7,086 nt of DNA from Methanomassiliicoccales archaeon. Lineage in GTDB: Archaea > Thermoplasmatota > Thermoplasmata > Methanomassiliicoccales > UBA472. The position numbers and the translations under genes were made by a program. The notes under the pieces were generated by a model, which was not told the origin of the DNA, did no database searches, and worked only from the letters and a program-made list of their open reading frames with translations. Below, piece after piece: positions 1 to 5,821 of the stretch. How positions within the stretch are numbered: position 1 is the first letter of the stretch; each line of letters begins with the position of its first letter. The stretch covers positions 1 through 7,086 of the forward strand of contig JALOTM010000040.1 in the NCBI GenBank assembly GCA_025457905.1, in the 5' to 3' direction.

Positions 1-12
1 ATGCGTCCTTTT

Positions 13-20
13 GATATAAA
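13..20 (-). promoter_or_regulatory. Possible TATA box of a leftward gene outside the window
   Basis: Read on the minus strand the sequence is TTTATATC, close to the archaeal TATA box, preceded by GGAACCGA as a possible purine-containing BRE. Transcription would start near or beyond position 1, so the gene it might serve would lie to the left of the window. No coding region supports it here, so this is a weak call based on composition only. Confidence 0.3.
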
Positions 21-97
21 TCGGTTCCATTCCTCCGATGGTCCGTCAATCGCGCAGCTGGAACGCCACCCAGTTCTCTGCTCCGAGACGGTCTCGC

Positions 98-2719
98 TCA
101 GAACACGAAGATGGTCATGACCATGAACAGCGCCAGCAGCGGGAGGAAGGTAAGGGCCCAGGCCAGCTTCTTCCATTTCATCACCTGCCGCCCGTCCATG
201 GGCTCGAAGGGCATGAGGCTGTACACCGCCGAGAGCAGGTTCATGGAGCAGGCCATGAGGGCGATGGGCAGGAACCAACCGCCTAATGGCACCAGCAGTA
301 GGAAAGCCCCGAACACCACTAGGCTTACCATGGGACCGGCCCCGTATACCACCGCCTGCTGCTTGGGGGTGAGCTTCTTGGGGTCGTTTATGACCGTCCT
401 GGCCGGGTAGGCGTAGACCACCCCGAAGAGCACGGAGGTGATGACCATGAGCACCATGCCCAGGCCCCAGAACCTGTACTCCGCCACCGCCCCATATCGG
501 GCGGCCACGTAGCGGTGGGTCAGGTCGTGCAGCAGGATGGCTATCCCGGCCACCAGCAGGAACGACAGCACGATTCCCAGGTCCAGCCAGTCCTGCTTCT
601 TGGCGATGAGGTAGGATATTGCCAGCAGCACGGCGGCCACAGTCACCACCATGATCTCCCTCAGGGAGAAGCCCATCAGGAAGGGCGTCCGCTGCACGGC
701 CACGGGCTTTTTCACCTTGGACTCCGCCTTCTGGACATAGGCCCGGGACTGGAAACGGGCGTACCCCTCCACGAAGTCTTCCAGCTTGTCCAGGGGAAGC
801 AGCTTCTTCATGCCCATGGCCACCTTGCCCATGAAGCTGGTGGGCGCCCCCGATGCGCTGGCCGCGCCTCCCGCGGCACCTGCCGCAGCCACACCGGCCT
901 GGCTGAGCGCGGCCACGGCGATGATCCCCACCGCCGAGCTGACCACGACGGCCGCCACGGCGTCCGCCGACTTCTGCACTATGTCCCTATCTTCCTCCGG
1001 TGCGGCCGACCCGCTGCCCAGCTTGGCGATGTAGCTGTCATCCTCACCGCTTCCGTAGGTGTTGGTAGTGCCAACGGCCAGGTAGCCACCGTCCGGGGTC
1101 TGCAGCGCTATGCCGCCCCCGACCGGGACGCCCTCGGGGCCGAAGTGCATCAGCCACTGCTCGTTGCCATCCAGGTCCGTCCGAACCAGGTAGATGCGGT
1201 TCATGCCCTCGAAGGAGTTGCCCGTGCCGCCGAACATGAACCCGTCGCCGAGCACGAAGATGCCCGTCCCCGTGTCCTCGCCCGTTCCGCCATAGGCCCG
1301 TTGCCATACCAGGTTGTACTCCGCGTCCGTGCGCACCACGTACATGTCGTTGCCGCCGTGGCCTATGACTGTGGTATGCCCTCCGAGCATCAGACCGCCG
1401 TCATCCAGCTCCTTGATGCCATAGAACAGGGTGCTGCCCCCCTGGCCATAGGTCCTGTCCGTCAAGGGGTCCCCGGCCGAGTTGTAGCGCACCAGGTAAC
1501 CCATGGTCTGGCCGGTGCCCACCGCCTCGGACTGCGTCCAGCCGGCCACGGCGTATCCGCCGTCCCTCGTCTGGATGAGGGCCTTCCCCCAATCCGTCGC
1601 AGTGCCTCCGAAGGAGGTGTTCCATTCCATGTTCCCATCGGAATCCACCTTGACCAGCCAGACGTCCTCACCGTTGTTGGCGCTGCCCGTGTAGCCAGTA
1701 GCAGCGAAACCTCCGTCGGAGGTCTGGATGACCGAGAACGCGGCATCCCTGTAGGTGGTACCATAGCTGCGGTTCCAGATCTCGTTGCCCTCGTCATCGA
1801 CCCGCACCAGCCATAGGTCGAAGTCTCCGATGGTGTACGTCATCGTGGCTCCGGCCAGGATGTACCCTCCCTCGGAGACCCGGACCACGCCGTAGATGTA
1901 ATCCCAAGATTCGCCACCATAGGTATGTGACCACTGCTCGGTGCCGTTGGGGTGCACTTTCACCAGGTATCCATCGATGCCGCTCACGTTGAAGGAGCGG
2001 GTGACCCCCGCGGCGACGTACCCCCCGTCCGAGGAAAGGGCGGCGGAGTAGGTGGCGTCGCTGGCATCGCCGCCGTAGGTCCTCTGCCACTCCACCACCG
2101 GCCGGTCGTCGAGATGGGTGGTGAAGCGCATGTAATCGTATTGGGTGATCCCCCTCCAGGGCGAGATGTAGCTCACACCAACGGGCTGGCCGATGGAGGT
2201 CTCGAAATCATGGCCGTACATGTACTCCCCGTCCATGTAAAGGGAGATGTTGTTCTCCTGCTTGACCATGGACATGATGTACCATCTGTTCAGCTGCAGG
2301 GCCATGGACCCGAAGGTGGTGGTGTTGTCATTGATGGAGAAGTTGAGGTTGCTGTACCAGCCGTCAAGCCAGAAACCGTAGGAGGCCATGTCCGTGACCA
2401 CGTTCACGGCCACCGTGCCCCCTTGGCCGCCGATCCACATGGCGCGCGTGTCCGCCCTCCAGTCCTCGATCCCCTCAGGGAAGTGGAAGTAGTCCACGAT
2501 GGTGTCCGCGCTCGTGCCGTCCAGGACCAACGCGCTTCCGTTCAGGTAGGCGCCCTCCGGGTTCTGGCGGAACACCCACCCGGCCTCGGCCATGGCCCCC
2601 GTCCCCTGGTAGTCGAACTCCTCGTCCCACTCGAAGTCGGTGGCCGCCTGGCAGGTCGTTGGCACGAGGGCTAGCATGCTCATTAGCACTATAGCCGACA
2701 CTATTGCTTCCCTACGCAT
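98..2719 (-). CDS. Secreted LamG / seven-repeat propeller protein fused to a site-2 protease (M50)-like membrane domain
   Basis: Protein of 873 residues. Seen in order: signal peptide 1-25 (MRRE, hydrophobic core, CQA before ATD); a jelly-roll domain of LamG/concanavalin type, about 28-203; seven repeats of 50-54 residues starting at W211, W263, W315, W366, about 420, W472 and W522, of the form W-x-x-x-[YF]-G-G ... DGGY-x-x-x-G ... D-x-[YW]-L-V-[KR]-x-D-x-x-G-N; a membrane segment about 585-608; a basic linker 636-680; and a multi-pass membrane domain 686-873. The last domain carries HDLTH (731-735), GAGP (793-796) and PFEPMDG (837-843), matching HExxH, the AGP motif and the PxxxLDG motif of M50 proteases. 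Both zinc-binding histidines and the aspartate (D842) are kept, but the catalytic Glu is Asp. The propeller and LamG parts should lie outside the cell and the linker inside. The start is set by a GGGAGGAG ribosome site and a TATA box that lies inside a longer upstream reading frame, excluding the earlier ATG at 2803. Substrate is unknown; it may be a protease or a pseudoprotease. Confidence 0.85.
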   Translation of the reverse strand: MRREAIVSAIVLMSMLALVPTTCQAATDFEWDEEFDYQGTGAMAEAGWVFRQNPEGAYLNGSALVLDGTSADTIVDYFHFPEGIEDWRADTRAMWIGGQGGTVAVNVVTDMASYGFWLDGWYSNLNFSINDNTTTFGSMALQLNRWYIMSMVKQENNISLYMDGEYMYGHDFETSIGQPVGVSYISPWRGITQYDYMRFTTHLDDRPVVEWQRTYGGDASDATYSAALSSDGGYVAAGVTRSFNVSGIDGYLVKVHPNGTEQWSHTYGGESWDYIYGVVRVSEGGYILAGATMTYTIGDFDLWLVRVDDEGNEIWNRSYGTTYRDAAFSVIQTSDGGFAATGYTGSANNGEDVWLVKVDSDGNMEWNTSFGGTATDWGKALIQTRDGGYAVAGWTQSEAVGTGQTMGYLVRYNSAGDPLTDRTYGQGGSTLFYGIKELDDGGLMLGGHTTVIGHGGNDMYVVRTDAEYNLVWQRAYGGTGEDTGTGIFVLGDGFMFGGTGNSFEGMNRIYLVRTDLDGNEQWLMHFGPEGVPVGGGIALQTPDGGYLAVGTTNTYGSGEDDSYIAKLGSGSAAPEEDRDIVQKSADAVAAVVVSSAVGIIAVAALSQAGVAAAGAAGGAASASGAPTSFMGKVAMGMKKLLPLDKLEDFVEGYARFQSRAYVQKAESKVKKPVAVQRTPFLMGFSLREIMVVTVAAVLLAISYLIAKKQDWLDLGIVLSFLLVAGIAILLHDLTHRYVAARYGAVAEYRFWGLGMVLMVITSVLFGVVYAYPARTVINDPKKLTPKQQAVVYGAGPMVSLVVFGAFLLLVPLGGWFLPIALMACSMNLLSAVYSLMPFEPMDGRQVMKWKKLAWALTFLPLLALFMVMTIFVF

Positions 2720-2722
2720 TCG

Positions 2723-2730
2723 CTCCTCCC
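2723..2730 (-). promoter_or_regulatory. Ribosome binding site deciding the start at 2719
   Basis: The minus strand reads GGGAGGAG followed by CGA and then T/ATG context, a near-perfect Shine-Dalgarno sequence a few bases before the ATG at 2719. The next in-frame ATG upstream (2743) and the one at 2803 have no such site. The protein beginning at 2719 starts directly with a good signal peptide. Confidence 0.75.
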
Positions 2731-2761
2731 CCCGGATGAGCATAGGTGTTTGCGCTTGTTG

Positions 2762-2770
2762 AATATATAA
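2762..2770 (-). promoter_or_regulatory. TATA box of the LamG/propeller/S2P-like gene
   Basis: The minus strand reads TTATATATT within GATTATATATTC, the best TATA-like sequence in the window. A start of transcription about 25 bases downstream would fall near 2740, giving a leader of about 20 bases that holds the ribosome site and the ATG at 2719. The gene is therefore probably transcribed separately from the archaellin gene upstream of it. Confidence 0.65.
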
Positions 2771-2830
2771 TCGTAACCACTGGGCGACGGCATCGCCGGC
2801 CAAAGGCGAGCGGGTCGTCCATCAAGGGGG

Positions 2831-2840
2831 AAATGAAAAA
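2831..2840 (-). terminator. Putative T-rich terminator of the archaellin gene
   Basis: On the minus strand TTTTTCATTT lies about 47 bases past the archaellin stop codon, preceded by the palindrome GCCCCGGGGC (2856-2865). Runs of T on the coding strand are the usual archaeal termination signal. It lies between the archaellin stop and the promoter of the next minus-strand gene, the expected place for one. Confidence 0.5.
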
Positions 2841-2887
2841 CGAGGGAAGTGGTTTGCCCCGGGGCCTTCGCTCTCAAGTGCCCGCGA

Positions 2888-3490
2888 TCACTTCAGGCTG
2901 ACGTACTCGTTGCCGAAGCTCTCGCCGGTCTGGAAGCTGATCAGGGTCACCTGGCCATAGGCCGGCATGATCTTGACCTCGCCATAGGTGTTGTAACCGA
3001 TGCCCAGCGCGTCGCCGGAGGAGGTGATGGTCACCTGGACCATGTCGCCCTGGCCCACAATGTGGCTACCGGACGACCAGGAGAGGTCCGCGATGTTGAC
3101 CTTCCTGACGGCGCTATAGGCGTCGTCCCCGGCCGCGTCTCCGTAGGCCAGGAACATGTTCTGGTCACCGCTGACGAGGGTGATCACGACGTTGTCCAGG
3201 TTGATGGAGGGTGAGCCCGCCGAGAGCCTCATGTAGACCGTGAGGTTGTCGATGGTGTTGCCCGTGGTCTGGTTGACCTGGGCCACGACGTCCTGAACGA
3301 TGAATCCAGAAGCGACGTTGTTGATGGCCTGGTCACCAGTGGCCTGGGCCTGCTCCCTGACCTGGTTGGCAGTGCTGATCAGGACGGACGCAGCGACGGC
3401 GGCCACGAGTATCATGGCGATGAACACGATCATCGTGCCTATGCCGATCTCACCGCGGTCGTCCTTCTTCATCCACATCTTCTTGTGCAT
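2888..3490 (-). CDS. flaB: Archaellin (archaeal flagellin), filament subunit
   Basis: Protein of 200 residues, a usual length for archaellins. It starts with a short charged leader of 13 residues (MHKKMWMKKDDRG) followed by EIGIGTMIVFIAMILVAAVA, the hallmark class III signal peptide and hydrophobic assembly helix (about 14-40). Family knowledge predicts cleavage by the prepilin-like peptidase FlaK/PibD between G13 and E14. The rest is a beta-rich outer domain ending in a typical SFGNEYVSLK tail. Two N-glycosylation sequons are visible, N73-Q-T and N82-L-T; archaellins are often glycosylated. An upstream ATG in the same frame (3577) would add 29 residues with no resemblance to archaellins, so 3490 is preferred; it has an AAAGGAG site 11 bases upstream. 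Met36 of the long frame (residue 7 here) is another possible start. This is the only archaellum gene visible: motor ATPase, platform and accessory genes are not present, so it is either an extra filament gene or a separately transcribed major one. Confidence 0.93.
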   Translation of the reverse strand: MHKKMWMKKDDRGEIGIGTMIVFIAMILVAAVAASVLISTANQVREQAQATGDQAINNVASGFIVQDVVAQVNQTTGNTIDNLTVYMRLSAGSPSINLDNVVITLVSGDQNMFLAYGDAAGDDAYSAVRKVNIADLSWSSGSHIVGQGDMVQVTITSSGDALGIGYNTYGEVKIMPAYGQVTLISFQTGESFGNEYVSLK

Positions 3491-3501
3491 TGTTACGCTC
3501 T

Positions 3502-3508
3502 CTCCTTT
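3502..3508 (-). promoter_or_regulatory. Ribosome binding site of the archaellin gene
   Basis: The minus strand reads AAAGGAG, 11 bases before the ATG at 3490, slightly long spacing. The same ten bases AGCAAAGGAG occur again 26 bases further upstream (3528-3537 on the plus strand), so the leader carries a duplicated Shine-Dalgarno-like element; only the nearer copy is well placed. Confidence 0.6.
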
Positions 3509-3641
3509 GCTGCTTTCCGATCGAGCACTCCTTTGCTTTGGTGGGGCTGCTCGGGCCGTCCCAATTGCGTTCTTCACGGTGCGAGTGCTCGCAGCCCTTC
3601 GTCGCTTCCAATTGGGCTCTTGTGAGTATCGAACCCCCGGC

Positions 3642-3659
3642 CGGGCTAATAAAAGCCCG
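3642..3659. repeat. Perfect inverted repeat enclosing a TATA-like sequence
   Basis: CGGGCT (3642-3647) and AGCCCG (3654-3659) form six-base arms around AATAAA. On the minus strand the centre reads TTTTATTA. It could be an operator laid over the archaellin promoter, or an RNA hairpin if transcription starts further upstream. Confidence 0.5.
3647..3654 (-). promoter_or_regulatory. Candidate TATA box of the archaellin gene
   Basis: The minus strand reads TTTTATTA. If used, transcription would start near 3622-3625 and give a leader of about 130 bases containing the CAATTGGG and GAGTGCTCG inverted repeats. No better TATA box is found closer to the start codon; the only other candidate is TGATAAAT at 3673-3680. 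The assignment is tentative. Confidence 0.35.
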
Positions 3660-3743
3660 AGACCTGGTTACCATTTATCAGACTTGAGAACTTCTCGAGA
3701 TTAGATTGCACCTAGATGCCTGGACGACCGCATAATCAAGAGA

Positions 3744-3849
3744 GATATCGGAGCATGATTCCATCACTCCAAAGATATCTGGATTGATTCTCCTGGGAGA
3801 GTATCTTGAAGGATAGGGCGCCGTGCCCGGGATTATCATCTGAGATATC
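3744..3849. repeat. Three GATATC palindromes spaced by 30 and 70 bases
   Basis: GATATC occurs at 3744-3749, 3774-3779 and 3844-3849, each preceded by AGA or GA-type sequence (GAGATATC, AAGATATC, GAGATATC). The first two are each followed by TGATTC after six and five bases, making a degenerate direct repeat of about 20 bases. The spacings are close to whole helical turns, so the copies would face the same side of the DNA. A regulator-binding array for the ATPase promoter is a reasonable guess. Confidence 0.4.
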
Positions 3850-3858
3850 CATGCGAGA

Positions 3859-3870
3859 ATAATTAATAAT
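3859..3870 (+). promoter_or_regulatory. Candidate TATA region of the KaiC-like ATPase gene
   Basis: ATAATTAATAAT is the most AT-rich stretch before the gene and lies 40-50 bases upstream of its start. A transcription start about 25 bases downstream would fall near 3888-3892, giving a leader of about 20 bases that includes the GGAAGG ribosome site. A second AT-rich stretch, AATTAATTA at 3879-3887, is probably too close. Confidence 0.45.
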
Positions 3871-3895
3871 AGTGACCGAATTAATTAGGCCTCAA

Positions 3896-3901
3896 GGAAG
3901 G
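3896..3901 (+). promoter_or_regulatory. Ribosome binding site supporting a TTG start at 3910
   Basis: GGAAGG lies eight bases before TTG 3910. An in-frame TAG at 3886 closes the frame upstream and no ATG or GTG lies between, so TTG is the only start that keeps the N-terminus. The ATG at 3902 is in another frame and ends after 15 codons. Confidence 0.55.
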
Positions 3902-3909
3902 ATGAGCGC

Positions 3910-5433
3910 TTGGAACCGCCCACGGTTCATAACCTGCCCGGAGAGATAAGGAGCTTCATGCTAGGCCCTGGCGGCCATTCGGTCCTGATCCGCGGCAACG
4001 CCGGGACCGGGAAGACCACCATGGCCCTGCAGATGATAGAGGAGATGCAGGAGATCGAGAACAGCTTCTACTTCTCCACGCGCGTCTCGGACGCCATCAT
4101 GCTCAACCAGTTCCCCTGGCTCGCCAGAAGGCTCTATGGGGAGGATGAGGGAGAGGTCATACACCAGGAGGTCGACGAAGCCCATCGGGAGATGGACGGC
4201 GTGCCCCTGGAGCCTCCCCGCCCCATCCCTGGTGAGCAGGATCAGGCCAGGTATTGGCTCAACAAGCTCAAGCTGCGCGGCGCCTTCGGCTTCGAGGTCC
4301 GTCCCGGCCAGGCCTTCCCTCAGAATCGGATAGACCTCTCCGAGCTGGAGAAGGTCTACTCCACGGTGGAGCGTGGCGGCAAGGGGAAGGCCCTGGTGGT
4401 CATCGACTCCATCGATGCCCTGGCCGAGGCCTGCGGCGTCAACCAGGCCACGGTCATCACCTCCATCCAGAAGGACCTGGTGGAGGGGAAGAGGGCCAAC
4501 GCCATCTTCGTGGCGGAGAGCAACGACCGCTACCTGGACTACCTGGGCGACGGGGTGGTGGAGCTGGTCATAAGCGACCTGGACCGCCGCCGATTGCGCG
4601 AGATGAACATCCTCAAGCTGCGGGGCTGCGCCATACACCAGCCCAAGTACCTCTACACGCTCAGGGGCGCGCGCATGCGCACCTTCCCAGACCGGTCCTC
4701 GGACGCGGGTCTGGCGCTCAAGGCCTGGAGTTCCCTCCCCGACCGCGAGGGCAAGATATCCTTGGGCCTGGTGGACCTGGACCGCCTCACCAAGGGCGGG
4801 GTCGCCCCCGGCTCGATCGTGCTCATCGAGCTGGGCCATGGGGTGCCTCTCCCGATCACCAGCCTCCTCGAGCAGGTCATGGTGGCCAACTTCGTCTCGC
4901 ATGGCCACGGGGTGCTCTGGGTACCCCTCAAGAAGGAGACCGCGGAGGCCGCCCGGGCCCGTATGGCACAGATGGTGCCTCGCGAGAGCTTCGACCGCCA
5001 GGTGAGGATAGCGGAGGTCACCGGAGAGTCGCCCGACCCCAATCTTCCCTGCCTCATGCCCGTGGAGGGCTCGAACGCCCGCCAGGACCTCAGCTGGAAG
5101 AACGTGGCCTTTGCCCTAAAGGAGACCTCACCGCCCTCCCTGTCCATCATGGGGTTCGACACCCTGGAGTCCATCTACGGCGGCAAGACCATGGACCAGC
5201 TCACGGAGCACTTCGCCGCGGTGAAGAGGCATCGTCACCTCTTCGTCGGGTTCACCTCCCCCTCCACGCAGTCCACTCGAAGGCTCACCGACCTGGCCAG
5301 CTGTCATCTGAAGGTCGAGCGTATCGGTGGGACAGTGATAGTCTACGGTGTTGAGCCGTTCACCGAGTGCAATGTGCTCTCCATCTCTGACGGCCAGGAA
5401 GGCCCTAGGCTGGAGCTCGTCCCAATCATATAG
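3910..5433 (+). CDS. Two-domain KaiC/RAD55-type RecA ATPase, GvpD/HTR-like in plan; second domain degenerate
   Basis: Protein of 507 residues with a TTG start. Domain 1 (about 8-255) opens with LPGEIRSFM...GGHSVLIRG and has a clean Walker A, GNAGTGKT (29-36), a Walker B, ALVVIDSIDAL (161-171, D166), and the KaiC-family segment RRRLREMNILKLRG (226-239) followed by H243. Domain 2 (about 283-507) begins LGLVDLDRLTKGGVAPGSIVLIE, the usual entry to a KaiC domain, but where a P-loop belongs it reads ELGHGVPLPIT with no GK[ST]; a Walker-B-like LSIMGFDTLES (411-420) remains. The second domain probably does not hydrolyse ATP and may be regulatory. The N-terminal pattern and the size resemble the GvpD gas-vesicle regulator and 'HTR-like' proteins of archaea, but that is recognition from memory. 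It is too long to be the archaellum protein FlaH, which has one such domain. No gas-vesicle genes are visible. It is cytoplasmic, with no membrane segment. It is divergent from the archaellin gene and overlaps the thioredoxin-like gene tail to tail by 8 bases. Confidence 0.87.
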   Translation: MEPPTVHNLPGEIRSFMLGPGGHSVLIRGNAGTGKTTMALQMIEEMQEIENSFYFSTRVSDAIMLNQFPWLARRLYGEDEGEVIHQEVDEAHREMDGVPLEPPRPIPGEQDQARYWLNKLKLRGAFGFEVRPGQAFPQNRIDLSELEKVYSTVERGGKGKALVVIDSIDALAEACGVNQATVITSIQKDLVEGKRANAIFVAESNDRYLDYLGDGVVELVISDLDRRRLREMNILKLRGCAIHQPKYLYTLRGARMRTFPDRSSDAGLALKAWSSLPDREGKISLGLVDLDRLTKGGVAPGSIVLIELGHGVPLPITSLLEQVMVANFVSHGHGVLWVPLKKETAEAARARMAQMVPRESFDRQVRIAEVTGESPDPNLPCLMPVEGSNARQDLSWKNVAFALKETSPPSLSIMGFDTLESIYGGKTMDQLTEHFAAVKRHRHLFVGFTSPSTQSTRRLTDLASCHLKVERIGGTVIVYGVEPFTECNVLSISDGQEGPRLELVPII

Positions 5434-5806
5434 GCGCCGTCTCGTCCCCGAGCCGATCCAGCTGGTGGCGCACCGCGACCTCCAGCTCCTCCTTGGACAT
5501 CTCGCCCACGAGGGAATCGACCAGGCGCCCCCTGCGGAAGAACAGTATGGTCGGCGTGGCCTTGACCTCGAACTTCACTGGCACATGGTAGTGGCGGCGA
5601 ACGTCCACCCTGCCGAAGGCCGCCCTGGCGGAGTTGTCCCGGGCCACGGTCTCGAAGACCGGGAGCATGCGGCGGGAGTGCTTGCAGGTGTCCAGCCAGC
5701 AGTCCACCACCACCAGGTCGTAATGGTGCAGGAAGGCCTCCAGCTCGTCCTCGCTGAGGTCGACCGCTCTCTCCGGAGGCGCCATCGCGCCCTGCCCCTC
5801 GCTCAT
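5426..5806 (-). CDS. Thioredoxin-fold protein with a CKHS active site
   Basis: Protein of 126 residues with a complete thioredoxin plan: LSEDELEAFL helix (17-26), beta strand LVVVDCW (31-37), active-site region DTCKHSRRMLP (39-49) where thioredoxins have WCGPCRMMAP, the VDV strand (67-69), cis-proline loop VKATPTILFF (81-90, P85) and a C-terminal helix SKEELEVAVRHQL (104-116). C41 aligns with the nucleophilic cysteine, but the resolving cysteine is S44, so it should act as a monothiol or binding protein rather than an ordinary dithiol reductase. The Trp before C41 is Thr, and C36 replaces the usual Phe. The start at 5806 has a GAGGGA site seven bases upstream; an alternative is Met8 (5785). 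No signal peptide, so cytoplasmic. It has its own promoter and is not in an operon with the ATPase. Confidence 0.88.
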   Translation of the reverse strand: MSEGQGAMAPPERAVDLSEDELEAFLHHYDLVVVDCWLDTCKHSRRMLPVFETVARDNSARAAFGRVDVRRHYHVPVKFEVKATPTILFFRRGRLVDSLVGEMSKEELEVAVRHQLDRLGDETAPI

Positions 5807-5813
5807 TCCACGA

Positions 5814-5819
5814 TCCCTC
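5814..5819 (-). promoter_or_regulatory. Ribosome binding site of the thioredoxin-like gene
   Basis: The minus strand reads GAGGGA, seven bases before the ATG at 5806. A second purine-rich stretch, GAGGGGC, precedes Met8 (5785), so the shorter start cannot be excluded. Confidence 0.45.
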
Positions 5820-5821
5820 GA

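Larger units (their letters stand above)
3491..3909. other. Divergent intergenic region, 419 bases, with several repeats and no gene seen
   Basis: This region separates the minus-strand archaellin from the plus-strand ATPase and is more AT-rich on its right half. It holds an inverted repeat CGAGCACTC (3522-3530) / GAGTGCTCG (3583-3591), an inverted repeat CCCAATTG (3560-3567) / CAATTGGG (3609-3616), the palindrome CCCGGCCGGG (3636-3645), a hairpin around a TATA-like box (3642-3659), an imperfect palindrome CTTGAGAACTTCTCGAG (3683-3699), and three GATATC palindromes (3744, 3774, 3844). No convincing open reading frame, tRNA or CRISPR repeat was found. It probably carries both promoters and binding sites for regulators. 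Confidence 0.7.

Noticed and set aside
84..96. Palindrome CGAGAC-G-GTCTCG just past the stop of the S2P-like gene as a terminator
   Set aside because: The stem is only five bases when a loop is allowed and no T run follows on the minus strand.
1..120. Short open frame from ATG at position 1
   Set aside because: 39 codons, no ribosome site visible, runs into the opposite gene, and has no recognisable features.
515..1816. Long open frame of 433 codons on the plus strand opposite the LamG/propeller/S2P gene
   Set aside because: Its translation is rich in His, Gly, Arg and Pro with no recognisable domain, as expected of the complement of a GC-rich gene; the minus-strand frame has clear domains.
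2720..2803. Longer start at 2803 for the S2P-like fusion
   Set aside because: The extension spans the TATA box and ribosome site, and would bury the signal peptide.
3491..3577. Longer archaellin start at 3577
   Set aside because: It would put 29 unrelated residues ahead of the class III signal peptide, and the region carries the ribosome site and repeats of the leader.
3618..3700. tRNA-like stretch on the minus strand (GGGGGTTCGA, a D-loop-like AAATGGTA)
   Set aside because: The T-stem, anticodon stem and acceptor stem do not pair correctly, so it is not a functional tRNA; a decayed tRNA end cannot be supported.
3961..4908. Minus-strand open frame of 315 codons opposite the KaiC-like gene, and a plus-strand frame at 4254-5354
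   Set aside because: Both lie within a gene with intact Walker motifs and have low-complexity translations; they are shadows.
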